NCBI GenBank assembly: GCA_027313145.1
Contig: DAHVEJ010000004.1
Location: forward strand, 1 to 56,257
From: Phycisphaerales bacterium
GTDB taxonomy: Bacteria > Planctomycetota > Phycisphaerae > WQYP01
DNA: 56,257 bases
Reading direction: 5' to 3'
The notes under the pieces are model-generated. The model was given only the letters and a program-made list of their open reading frames with translations. It ran no database searches and was not told the DNA's origin. The translations under genes were made by a program, and so were the position numbers. Below are positions 17,018 to 24,966 of the stretch, piece by piece (positions within the stretch are counted from its first letter, which is position 1; each line of letters begins with the position of its first letter).

Positions 17018-18130
17018 TCATTGCGTCAGGACCAGATCATCACGGTGAATGACTTCTTCATACCAGGTATCCAACCCGAGCAGCGCGGCAAAATCTTTAG
17101 ACTTGCGGCCCATAATTTTTTCCACATCTTCGTCGGCGTAATTGCTTAACCCACGGGCAACAACATTCCCCGCGCCATCCACAACGGCCACCGCATCGCC
17201 GCGTGAAAATTTCCCCCCTACCGATATAATCCCCCCCGCCAGCAGGGACTTATTATTTTTCAACGCCTTCACCGCGCCGTCATCCACGGTCAGCGTGCCG
17301 AGAGTTTTAGCGGTCAACCCGATCCAGCGGCTGCGCGCGGACAACCGGCGAGCGCCAGGCAAAATCAACGTACCTATGTCTTCGCCTGCAAGAAGCCGCG
17401 ATACGACAGACGGCATTTTTCCATTGGCGATAATCACGGGTTCCCCGGCGGTGCGAACGGTGCCCGCCGCCACGAGTTTGCCGCCCATGCCACCACTGCC
17501 GCGCGTGGATTTTTCGGGTCGTACCATGGCGGCAACCGATTCATCCATATCAGATACGGTAGCTTGCACCTGGCCTTGCTCGTCGAGTAAACCATCCACA
17601 ACTGAAAGCAGAATCAGCATATCGGCTCGCAGCAGATTGGTAATATGCGCTGCGATCAGGTCGTTATCTCCAAAGCGAATCTCTTCCACCGCGACGGCAT
17701 CATTTTCATTGATAATCGGTAGCGCATTGGAACGCTGAAGGGCATGAATGCAATTGCGCAGATTCAAATATCGCAGGCGGTGCTCAAAATCCTGCCGGGT
17801 GACAAGAATCTGCCCGGCGTGCAGGCCGTGGGGCTTAAGGGCTTGGGCAAACTGATTGATCAGTAAGCTCTGGCCAACCGCGGCGGCGGCTTGCAGCATC
17901 GGCAGATCCTTAGGGCGGGCGGATAATCCCATTTCCATCATGCCGGCCCCAATGGCACCACTGGACACCAGCGTGATATGGATGCCGCGCTGTTTTCGCA
18001 GGCGCGCCAGATCATCGGCCAATGCGGAGATCACGGCATGGTCCAGCGCCCCCTTTTTATCGGTGAGCGCGTTGGTGCCGATTTTCACAACAATGCTGGA
18101 TATTCCGGAAACTATTTCAGCCCGACTCAT
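17018..18130 (-). CDS. proB: Glutamate 5-kinase with PUA domain
   Basis: 370 residues, matching ProB. It makes glutamyl 5-phosphate from glutamate and ATP, the first step of proline synthesis. The amino-acid kinase domain (about 1-255) has VVKIGTNAL, LVSSGAIGAG, the INENDAV and FGDNDLIAAHI substrate blocks and STRGSGGMGGKL. A PUA domain follows (about 275-355; LLAGGIISVGGKFSRGDAV). AAGGG lies nine bases before the ATG at 18130; the longer frame upstream overlaps the argS end and is not needed. proA, the usual partner, is not in the window. It follows argS by 55 bases, so likely the same message. Confidence 0.93.
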   Translation of the reverse strand: MSRAEIVSGISSIVVKIGTNALTDKKGALDHAVISALADDLARLRKQRGIHITLVSSGAIGAGMMEMGLSARPKDLPMLQAAAAVGQSLLINQFAQALKPHGLHAGQILVTRQDFEHRLRYLNLRNCIHALQRSNALPIINENDAVAVEEIRFGDNDLIAAHITNLLRADMLILLSVVDGLLDEQGQVQATVSDMDESVAAMVRPEKSTRGSGGMGGKLVAAGTVRTAGEPVIIANGKMPSVVSRLLAGEDIGTLILPGARRLSARSRWIGLTAKTLGTLTVDDGAVKALKNNKSLLAGGIISVGGKFSRGDAVAVVDGAGNVVARGLSNYADEDVEKIMGRKSKDFAALLGLDTWYEEVIHRDDLVLTQ

Positions 18131-18185
18131 ATCGGAAAACCCTTTCGCCACGCGGACAATACGGTGTATGAGCCTACCGCAACGC

Positions 18186-20060
18186 TCACATTTCCTCCAG
18201 CAATTCAATACCCAGCAAATCGCCAAGGCCCACGCGCAGCACCGCGGCGGTTAAATCACATAATGCCAGGCGGCTTTGCCGCAGTTCCGGCGAAGAGGCT
18301 TTAAGCACGGGGCACACCTCATAAAAGGCGGAAAATGAGCCGCATAAGTCATACAAATAAGTACATAAATAATGCGGTTTAAGGTCGGTTAAGACCGTTG
18401 GTACCACATCGCCGAATTGCACAATACGCCGCGCCAGGTCCCGCTCCTGCGGCGTATCAAGGGTGAGGGCATCAGAAGATGGGGATGCCGCCTCGGCCTT
18501 GCGGAAAATGCTGCGAATACGGGCATAGGTATATTGCAGATAGGGGCCGGTGTTGCCCTCCAGGGCCAGAAGCCTGTCCCAGGCAAACTGGTAATCTGAA
18601 ATGCGATCCTGCCGCAGATCGGCGTATTTCACAGCCCCAATTCCCACCGCCGCAGCCACAAGCCGCCGCGCCGCTTCGGGCATATCAGGATTTTTTTCCC
18701 GTACCACCGCCTCGGCGCGCTGCACCGCTTCATCCAGCAATTCCCGCAACTTCACGGATTCACCGGAACGCGTCTTAAAGGGCTTCCCGTCTTCACCGAG
18801 AATTGAACCAAAGGGAGCATGTTGCAATTCGACCGGGCGCTGCGTGACAGGGTTTATATCCCAGTGCGCCGCGCGGAGGGTGGCAAATACCATGGCAAAG
18901 TGCTGCGACTGCCGCGCGTCGGTGGTATAGATAATGAGATCGGCATGCCAATCCTGGTCCAAGGGGGCCATTTGGTCCGGTGTGGATTTATTTTCCAGGA
19001 TGCGGAAGTGCAGGGCCGCCAAATCCGTGGTGGCATACAAATAGGCTCCATCGCCCTTACGGATAATCAGGGGCAGCGGCTTTTTATCCTTATCCACAAA
19101 TCCAGGCAGAAATACGCACAACGCCCCTTGCGATTCCGTCACGAACGCTTTGGTTACATCAGGCTCAGATGTTGAAATCTCCAGTTCCGCCTCGTCCGGG
19201 CCGTCGCCGCCGAAGGGGAGTGCTTCTGATAATTTTTGCACAATGGTTGGCAATCGCTGGGCATAAAAACTTTCACCGCGTTCATCCGCTTCCGAAAGTG
19301 TGATCCCCAGACGCGAAAAGATCTCTCGGCAATGGCGACGGCTTTCATCACGAATCCAATGCCAGAGCCGCAGCGCTTCCGGATCGCCGCTTTGCAACGC
19401 CACAACGGCTTGCCGGGCCTCAACGGCAAATTGCGCATCGGATTGATCCCGCTGAGCCGCCTGTTTGTAATAGGAATCCAGATCAGCAATGTGGGGCATC
19501 GCGCCGGTATCAAGTTTTAAATCCTTGGCGTAACGAATCAGCATTCCAAACTGTGTGCCAAAATCACCGACGTGATTTTGCCGCACCACCCGATGTCCCA
19601 TGAAGGCCGCGGTTCGCGCAATGGCGTCACCGAGAATGCTGCTGCGCAAATGTCCGACGTGCATTTCCTTGGCAATATTGGGACCCGCATAATCCACCAC
19701 GACCGTCGCGCCTTCCGCCAATCTCGCCACACCCCCGCGGGCTTTGGCCGCCGGATCGGCAAGCACCTCCGCCAGCCGCCGGGCTAGAAACTCGGAACTG
19801 ATGCGTACATTAATAAACCCCGGACCGGCGATCTGCGGCGGTTGGCACACATCAGTCAGCAACGCGTGGCGGAGAATTTCGGCGGCGACTTCCCGTGGCG
19901 GCCGGCCTACCTGCCGGGAAAGCGCCATGGCGGCGTTGCACTGATAATCCGCAAATTTGGGATCACCGGGTTTCACCATAGGATCGCCGGCAAATTCCGA
20001 GCCGAAGGCCAGACCAATTGCGCGCGAAAACCTCTCCCGCAAAAGACTTTCAATGGACAT
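18186..20060 (-). CDS. argS: Arginyl-tRNA synthetase
   Basis: 624 residues. Class I synthetase that charges tRNA-Arg. The N-terminal Add-1 domain (about 1-115) is followed by the catalytic Rossmann fold with VVDYAGPNIAKEMHVGHLRS, which contains the HVGH signature. The ATP-binding core continues through YLYATTDLAALHFR and DARQSQHF. ArgRS typically lacks a canonical KMSKS; here FKTRSGESVKL stands in that position. The C-terminal anticodon-binding helical domain contains YLQYTYARIRSIFRK and ends LLGIELLEEM. It starts six bases after the end of rsfS and precedes proB. Confidence 0.95.
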   Translation of the reverse strand: MSIESLLRERFSRAIGLAFGSEFAGDPMVKPGDPKFADYQCNAAMALSRQVGRPPREVAAEILRHALLTDVCQPPQIAGPGFINVRISSEFLARRLAEVLADPAAKARGGVARLAEGATVVVDYAGPNIAKEMHVGHLRSSILGDAIARTAAFMGHRVVRQNHVGDFGTQFGMLIRYAKDLKLDTGAMPHIADLDSYYKQAAQRDQSDAQFAVEARQAVVALQSGDPEALRLWHWIRDESRRHCREIFSRLGITLSEADERGESFYAQRLPTIVQKLSEALPFGGDGPDEAELEISTSEPDVTKAFVTESQGALCVFLPGFVDKDKKPLPLIIRKGDGAYLYATTDLAALHFRILENKSTPDQMAPLDQDWHADLIIYTTDARQSQHFAMVFATLRAAHWDINPVTQRPVELQHAPFGSILGEDGKPFKTRSGESVKLRELLDEAVQRAEAVVREKNPDMPEAARRLVAAAVGIGAVKYADLRQDRISDYQFAWDRLLALEGNTGPYLQYTYARIRSIFRKAEAASPSSDALTLDTPQERDLARRIVQFGDVVPTVLTDLKPHYLCTYLYDLCGSFSAFYEVCPVLKASSPELRQSRLALCDLTAAVLRVGLGDLLGIELLEEM

Positions 20061-20066
20061 CAGAAT

Positions 20067-21116
20067 TTACCTTTTTTTCGTTTTTACCGCCGGCTTTTTT
20101 ATCTGCTTGGCTCCCGCGCCGCGACTTTTCCCCGCGGCCGGCTTGGCCAGTTTTTTTTCGGCCGCCGGTTTGCCAGGGGCGATTTTTTTTGCGATGGTCT
20201 TTTTTGCCGCGGCTTTTTTGGCTCCCGGTCGAGCGGCTTTGACACGCGTTACGGCCGATTTGTTTTTCTGTGACTTGGACAATTTCTTGGCCTTTGCCAC
20301 ACTGGCCGTGCCGGCTTTAGCTTTGGCAATTTTGACCACGGTCGGCTTAGCGCGACGCGCTAAGCCAGGTGCCAATTTGGCTTTAGCGACAGCTTTGGTT
20401 TTTGTTTTTGCCGCCTTGCCCGCAGTTTTCACCGCAGGCTTTGCCACGGCAGATTCACGCCTTTTCCTGGGAATCGCTGCGCGGCTCACAGGCGTACTGA
20501 CCGCAAGGATTTCAACGGCCGTGGCTTCCACCGCTTCACCATCATCCGTGCTTTGCGAGACAAACAGTTCTTCATCAATAAATTCTTCCACCTGCGGCTC
20601 ATCGGTTTTATCGCCGGGCTTATCGGAATCCAAATTGGTATCCGCATCCGCCAGAGCCGGGGCAGCCATAATATTCTCAGGCTCTTGCGTGATTTCCGAC
20701 GGCTTGGCGACTGCGGAAGTTGCCGCGGAGGCTGCGGCCATATCCGGCTGTGGCAATTGCCAGGCCACACGCGGGCAATCTCCCCAGAGCATTTCAAGAT
20801 CATAAAAATTCCGGCTGGCTTCTTCAAAAATATGGGCGACGACATCGATAAAATCGACGACGATCCACTTGGCGGTTTCATAACCGTTGGAGCGCCACGC
20901 CGGGAATCCGTTGAGTTTTCCGTGCGCGATCAACTCATCACCCACAGTCCGCCGCTGCCGATCAGACGTGCCCGTAGCCAGAAGAAAAAATTTCGTCACG
21001 GGTGATTTTTGCCTCAGATCCAGCAGCACCACGTTGTGACAACGCGTCTGATCCGCCAAACGGGCCAGATCAATGGCAAATTTCAGTTCCGGATCGGGGG
21101 GTAGTGTATCAGTCAT
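20067..21116 (-). CDS. rsfS: Ribosome silencing factor RsfS with long histone-H1-like basic tail
   Basis: 349 residues, about three times the usual length. Residues 1-120 are a full RsfS (Iojap/DUF143) domain: LLDLRQKSPVTKFFLLATGT, then KWIVVDFIDVVAHIFEEASR and FYDLEMLWGD. RsfS binds ribosomal protein uL14 and blocks joining of the subunits in starvation. Residues about 125-215 are acidic and low-complexity (EPQVEEFIDEELF). From about 215 to the end is a Lys/Ala/Pro tail with histone H1-like repeats (GAKKAAAKKTIAKKIAPGKP). The tail is in the same frame and the gene has GAGGA seven bases before the ATG. It may add RNA or DNA binding. It precedes argS by six bases. Confidence 0.88.
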   Translation of the reverse strand: MTDTLPPDPELKFAIDLARLADQTRCHNVVLLDLRQKSPVTKFFLLATGTSDRQRRTVGDELIAHGKLNGFPAWRSNGYETAKWIVVDFIDVVAHIFEEASRNFYDLEMLWGDCPRVAWQLPQPDMAAASAATSAVAKPSEITQEPENIMAAPALADADTNLDSDKPGDKTDEPQVEEFIDEELFVSQSTDDGEAVEATAVEILAVSTPVSRAAIPRKRRESAVAKPAVKTAGKAAKTKTKAVAKAKLAPGLARRAKPTVVKIAKAKAGTASVAKAKKLSKSQKNKSAVTRVKAARPGAKKAAAKKTIAKKIAPGKPAAEKKLAKPAAGKSRGAGAKQIKKPAVKTKKR

Positions 21117-21310
21117 CAGCTATTCCTCGCATTCCATTGTATCACGGTATTGTCCCGCACTATTAGAATCATGTAAACCCCACCAGCGACCCAGCAGCGA
21201 CGGCGGGAAAACTGCCGCCAGGCGGAAAATCCGATACACAGGGCGGATCACCGCTGCTGCCTCATATATGTTTACGCCGGTGAATCGGCAAAGACAAGAG
21301 CTAAAATAAG

Positions 21311-22354
21311 CTAAAACAGGCTGTTATCTTCGTGCACAGGTCGCGCGGGGGGTGTCAGTTTCAAATGCCCGTACCCGGCGGCGGTGAGTTGGCGACCTTT
21401 TGGCGTGCGACGAATAAAACCAGTTTGCAGCAAAAATGGCTCAATTACATCTTCCAATGTGTCAGACTCCTCCCCCATCGTGGCGGCAAGCGCTTCAATG
21501 CCCGCGGGACCGCCGTCATAATCCCTGGCTAATACCTGCATAAAACGGCGGTCCAGAGCATCCAAGCCCTGCTCATCAATGGCCTCAAGCTTCAAGGCTT
21601 CGACGGCAATCTGCGGGGTAAGTCTTCCTTCACCGCGGACCAGCGCAAAATCCCGTACACGCCGCAACAACCGGTTAGCCACGCGCGGCGTGCCGCGCGC
21701 GCGGCGGGCCACGAGTTCCAAAGCTTCATTTTGCGCCGGCAGATCCAATACGCCGGCCGATCGCGTGGCAATCCGCAAAAGATCCGGCAGGTCGTAATAC
21801 GTCAGATGATGCACAATGCCAAAACGCGAACGCATCGGTCCGGAAAGCAGTCCGGCGCGGGTGGTAGCGCCGATGAGCGTGAAGGGCTGGATTTCCATGT
21901 GCAGAGAATTGGCATGCGTGCCGGACCCCATCACCACGTCAATGCAAAAATCCTCCATGGCAGGATACAAATATTCTTCGACAGCCGCCGGAATACGATG
22001 AATTTCATCAATAAATAGTACATCGCCGCGCTGCATATTGGTCAACATGCTCACCAACTCGGTGGGCCGCGCCAGCGCCGGGCCGCTGGTAATTTTCGGA
22101 ATTGTGCCGTTAAGTTCCGAGGCAATAATGTGCGCCAAGGTGGTTTTACCCAGCCCGGGCGGCCCGTGCAACAGAACATGTTCCATCGCCTCGCCGCGCC
22201 GGCGGGCGGCGGCAATACTGATGCGCAATTTTTCAATAAGTTCGCGCTGCCCGATGTAATCATCAAGCTTCTTGGGACGCAGCGTTGGCTGCCCTTGCGC
22301 CGCCGCCTGATCTTCCGGAAGCGCCTGCCCGGTAATAATGCGTTCACGCGCCAT
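21311..22354 (-). CDS. ruvB: Holliday junction branch migration helicase RuvB
   Basis: 347 residues, the normal RuvB size. The AAA+ domain has Walker A HGPPGLGKTTLA and Walker B VLFIDEIHR, sensor IGATTRAGLLSGPMRSRFG and the Arg finger region. The winged helix is at the C-terminus (LLQTGFIRRTPKGRQLTAAG). RuvB hexamers pump DNA through the junction bound by RuvA. Its ATG shares one base with the ruvA stop (TAATG), so the two are coupled. ruvC is not in the window. Confidence 0.96.
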   Translation of the reverse strand: MARERIITGQALPEDQAAAQGQPTLRPKKLDDYIGQRELIEKLRISIAAARRRGEAMEHVLLHGPPGLGKTTLAHIIASELNGTIPKITSGPALARPTELVSMLTNMQRGDVLFIDEIHRIPAAVEEYLYPAMEDFCIDVVMGSGTHANSLHMEIQPFTLIGATTRAGLLSGPMRSRFGIVHHLTYYDLPDLLRIATRSAGVLDLPAQNEALELVARRARGTPRVANRLLRRVRDFALVRGEGRLTPQIAVEALKLEAIDEQGLDALDRRFMQVLARDYDGGPAGIEALAATMGEESDTLEDVIEPFLLQTGFIRRTPKGRQLTAAGYGHLKLTPPARPVHEDNSLF

Positions 22355-22974
22355 TATCCACCTGCCTTGAGACGATAGGCGGCTTTCATGATGCTCGAAG
22401 ATGTGGTGAGCGTTGGATCAGCGCGGCAGGCCCGGTCCACCCAATTTTCCGCCTCGGCGGAGCGCTCACCCAATGAAATCATGGCTTCAATGGCGGCGGA
22501 TTGCTGGTCGGTGCGTGCGGCGGGTGGGCTAGTACCCCCGCCGGAAGTTGCAAATTGATCCACTTTTCCGGAAAGCTCGGCGATAATCTGCTCGGCCGTG
22601 CGCTTGCCGATTTCCGGAAGGCTGGTGAGAAATCGTGTGTCCTTCTGATTGATGGCGGTGGCAATGCGATCCACGCTCTGGGTTAAAGCTCGTAAAGCCC
22701 GGCGCGGCCCAATGCCTTTAACGGTGATAAACTGCTCAAAAAAATCTTTGTCCTGCTGGCGGATAAAACCGATAAGCCGCGGCGCAAGCTGCCCGAAAGA
22801 GGCGTTCCCTTCCAGGTAATGCAGCGTAACAAAACTGATCCGCTGCCCGATGTGCTTTTGCAGGTGCTCTATATCCACCGCCGGTGTGAGCACCTCATAA
22901 CTGATATCGCCAACGGAAACAATCGCGGCTATTTCGCTGACTGAATCTATGCGACCCTGAATTCTGGCAATCAT
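22354..22974 (-). CDS. ruvA: Holliday junction branch migration protein RuvA
   Basis: 206 residues. RuvA tetramers bind the four-way junction and recruit RuvB. The N-terminal OB fold runs from MIARIQGRIDSVSE to about 65. Helix-hairpin-helix motifs follow (FEQFITVKGIGPRRALRALT and FLTSLPEIGKRTAEQIIAEL). A Thr/Ser/Gly linker leads to the small domain III (about 150-206) that touches RuvB. The stop overlaps the ruvB start. A half copy of the palindromic repeat lies just upstream (23028-23041). Confidence 0.95.
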   Translation of the reverse strand: MIARIQGRIDSVSEIAAIVSVGDISYEVLTPAVDIEHLQKHIGQRISFVTLHYLEGNASFGQLAPRLIGFIRQQDKDFFEQFITVKGIGPRRALRALTQSVDRIATAINQKDTRFLTSLPEIGKRTAEQIIAELSGKVDQFATSGGGTSPPAARTDQQSAAIEAMISLGERSAEAENWVDRACRADPTLTTSSSIMKAAYRLKAGG

Positions 22975-23120
22975 GCGTAAGCCAATCCATTCACGCTTCC
23001 AACTCTGCCTGCTCCCGGTAATATTCAGGAGCCTATCCGAGCGTCATAGTATAGCCGTAACACACGCCCGCTGTAAGAATCAGAAGAATACTCCAAAAGC
23101 CATCGTTATTGACTTGTGAG

Positions 23121-23165
23121 TTGGATTGTAGCACGGCATCAGGTAAAATGTGCAGCACAACTGCA
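23121..23165 (+). promoter_or_regulatory. Candidate promoter and operator of second toxin-antitoxin pair
   Basis: TTGGAT (23121-23126), a 17-base spacer and TAAAAT (23144-23149). A palindrome TGCAG-CACAA-CTGCA (23151-23165) covers the expected transcription start, a natural place for the AbiEi antitoxin to repress. Further TGCAG half-sites follow before the ATG at 23214. Confidence 0.5.
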
Positions 23166-23213
23166 TAAAGGGACTTATATCATCCCGATATGCAGGTTTA
23201 GTGCAGATAGACT

Positions 23214-24008
23214 ATGAGAACGAACAGATTAGGTACGTGGATCGATAACCTGCAGGCTTCGGGCCGCTATTGCTTTCTGCGCTCGGAAGCGGTTCAAGCA
23301 ACAGGGTTGTCTGCGGAAGCCGCCAAGAAGGCGTTTCAACGACTGATCACCAATAAACGCCTTGTCAAGGTTAAAAAGTATTTCTTTGTGGTCGTTCCAA
23401 TTGAATATCGGAATCTCGGCTCTCCGCCGGCATCTTGGTTTGTCGACCAACTCATGGGCGCTATGCAAGTGCCTTATTATGTGGGATTACTTAGTGCCGC
23501 GGCGCTGCATGGGGCGTCACATCAGCAACCCCAAGAATTTCAGATCGTAACGACAAAGTCAGTGCGCCCCCTGATCGTGGCTCGTCAACGCCTTCACTTC
23601 ATAAGTAAGCGGCGTTTGGAAAGTACCGTTCGGCTCTCAATGAAGACGCCGACGGGGCTAATACAGGTGTCGAGTGTGGAGGCGACAGCTCTCGACCTAG
23701 TCGAATTCAGTAGAGCGGCCGGGGGGCTTAGCAATGTTGCCACAATTCTGACAGAACTTGCGAGCAAAATGGCGTCGGAGCGACTAATCGCCGCGGCAAA
23801 TTCCGTCGAGGAGCACACCATAGTTCAACGGCTGGGTTTCTTGCTGGATTCGATCGGCGAACGCCGTCTGAGCGATCCTTTGGCGGAATGGCTCACCCGA
23901 AAAAAGGTGCGCTTCGTGCCGCTGGTACCGAGCGTAACCATCCGCAATAGGCAACGCGATGAGCGATGGAAATTGTTGGTTAATGAGGTCCTTGAGGTGG
24001 AAGTGTGA
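23214..24008 (+). CDS. abiEi: Type IV toxin-antitoxin antitoxin AbiEi
   Basis: 264 residues. An N-terminal winged helix (about 18-60; FLRSEAVQATGLSAEAAKKA, then FQRLITNKRLVKVKK) is followed by the AbiEi C-terminal domain with YYVGLLSAAALHGASHQQPQ and the VSSVEATALDLVEF block, both typical. AbiEi represses its own operon and counters AbiEii. The stop overlaps the AbiEii start by four bases (GTGA). Predicted promoter and operator lie just upstream. AbiE systems abort phage infection or stabilise mobile DNA. Confidence 0.85.
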   Translation: MRTNRLGTWIDNLQASGRYCFLRSEAVQATGLSAEAAKKAFQRLITNKRLVKVKKYFFVVVPIEYRNLGSPPASWFVDQLMGAMQVPYYVGLLSAAALHGASHQQPQEFQIVTTKSVRPLIVARQRLHFISKRRLESTVRLSMKTPTGLIQVSSVEATALDLVEFSRAAGGLSNVATILTELASKMASERLIAAANSVEEHTIVQRLGFLLDSIGERRLSDPLAEWLTRKKVRFVPLVPSVTIRNRQRDERWKLLVNEVLEVEV

Positions 24009-24826
24009 TTCCCCAAGCTTACATTGCCGCCTGGCGAAAATTCGCGCCCTGGCCGGATGACGCCCAGATCGAACAGGATCTTGTACTCTCCCGGGCGTTG
24101 GTGACAATATTCTCCACTGCGCCATTGCAGAGCCAGTTGGCGCTTCGCGGTGGTACAGCTTTGAATAAACTGTATCTCGCCTCGCCAACCCGGTACTCAG
24201 AGGACATTGATCTCGTCCAGGTTGAAGCCACGGCAATCGGTCCAATCATTGACGAAATTCGGAAATTTCTGGATCCATGGCTTGGACCCCCCAGGCGCTC
24301 GGCCGCACAAAAAAGCACTACACTGCAGTACCGATTTGAGTCCGAAATCCCACCGACGCGAACATTGCGGCTGAAATTGGAAATAAACACGCGGGAACAT
24401 TTTGCGGTGCTGGGTTTCCAGCGCCGCTCTTTTGCGGTTGAAAATCGATGGTTCCAGGGATCCGCAGCAGTACAGACCTATCACATCAGCGAACTGCTCG
24501 GTACGAAGCTTCGGGCTCTTTATCAACGGCGGAAAGGACGCGATCTGTTTGACCTCTGGTTTTGTTCCAATCACGGCTTGTTGCAATCCGCCGACGTTGT
24601 CAGATGTTTTACGCAGTACATGAGCGCGGAAGAGCACGAGGTTTCACGCGCCGAATTTGAGCGGAACCTTTACGAAAAATCCCTCGACAGAACTTTTCTC
24701 ACCGATATCAAGCCATTGTTGGCCGCCGGTGTCGAATATGACGCCTCGGTGGCTTTGCAGGTCGTGCGGAAATCTTTGATAGAGGCTTTGCCCGGCGCGG
24801 CTTGGGCAGGGATGCCGGAAGAGTGA
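24005..24826 (+). CDS. abiEii: Type IV toxin AbiEii nucleotidyltransferase
   Basis: 273 residues starting at a GTG that overlaps the antitoxin stop. The core LALRGGTALNKLYLASPTRY followed by SEDIDLVQVE is the diagnostic GG...DxD nucleotidyltransferase motif of AbiEii. Further conserved parts are LRLKLEINTRE (third metal ligand) and LLGTKLRALYQRRKGRDLFDL, the usual signature helix. The toxin uses a nucleotide to modify its target and stops growth when AbiEi is lost. All key residues are present, so it looks functional. Confidence 0.9.
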   Translation: MIPQAYIAAWRKFAPWPDDAQIEQDLVLSRALVTIFSTAPLQSQLALRGGTALNKLYLASPTRYSEDIDLVQVEATAIGPIIDEIRKFLDPWLGPPRRSAAQKSTTLQYRFESEIPPTRTLRLKLEINTREHFAVLGFQRRSFAVENRWFQGSAAVQTYHISELLGTKLRALYQRRKGRDLFDLWFCSNHGLLQSADVVRCFTQYMSAEEHEVSRAEFERNLYEKSLDRTFLTDIKPLLAAGVEYDASVALQVVRKSLIEALPGAAWAGMPEE

Positions 24827-24966
24827 TGCCGCAGGATGGTATACCCCTGTTGGGCCTGTGACGGCACATGACAAGGTACAGCTCTACAGTTGTTCCAGAT
24901 TCTAAGCTCCCAATCGATCGTGGTCAGCGTGACTGGGAACAGTTGCTTCGAATAAATTGTGCTGCA

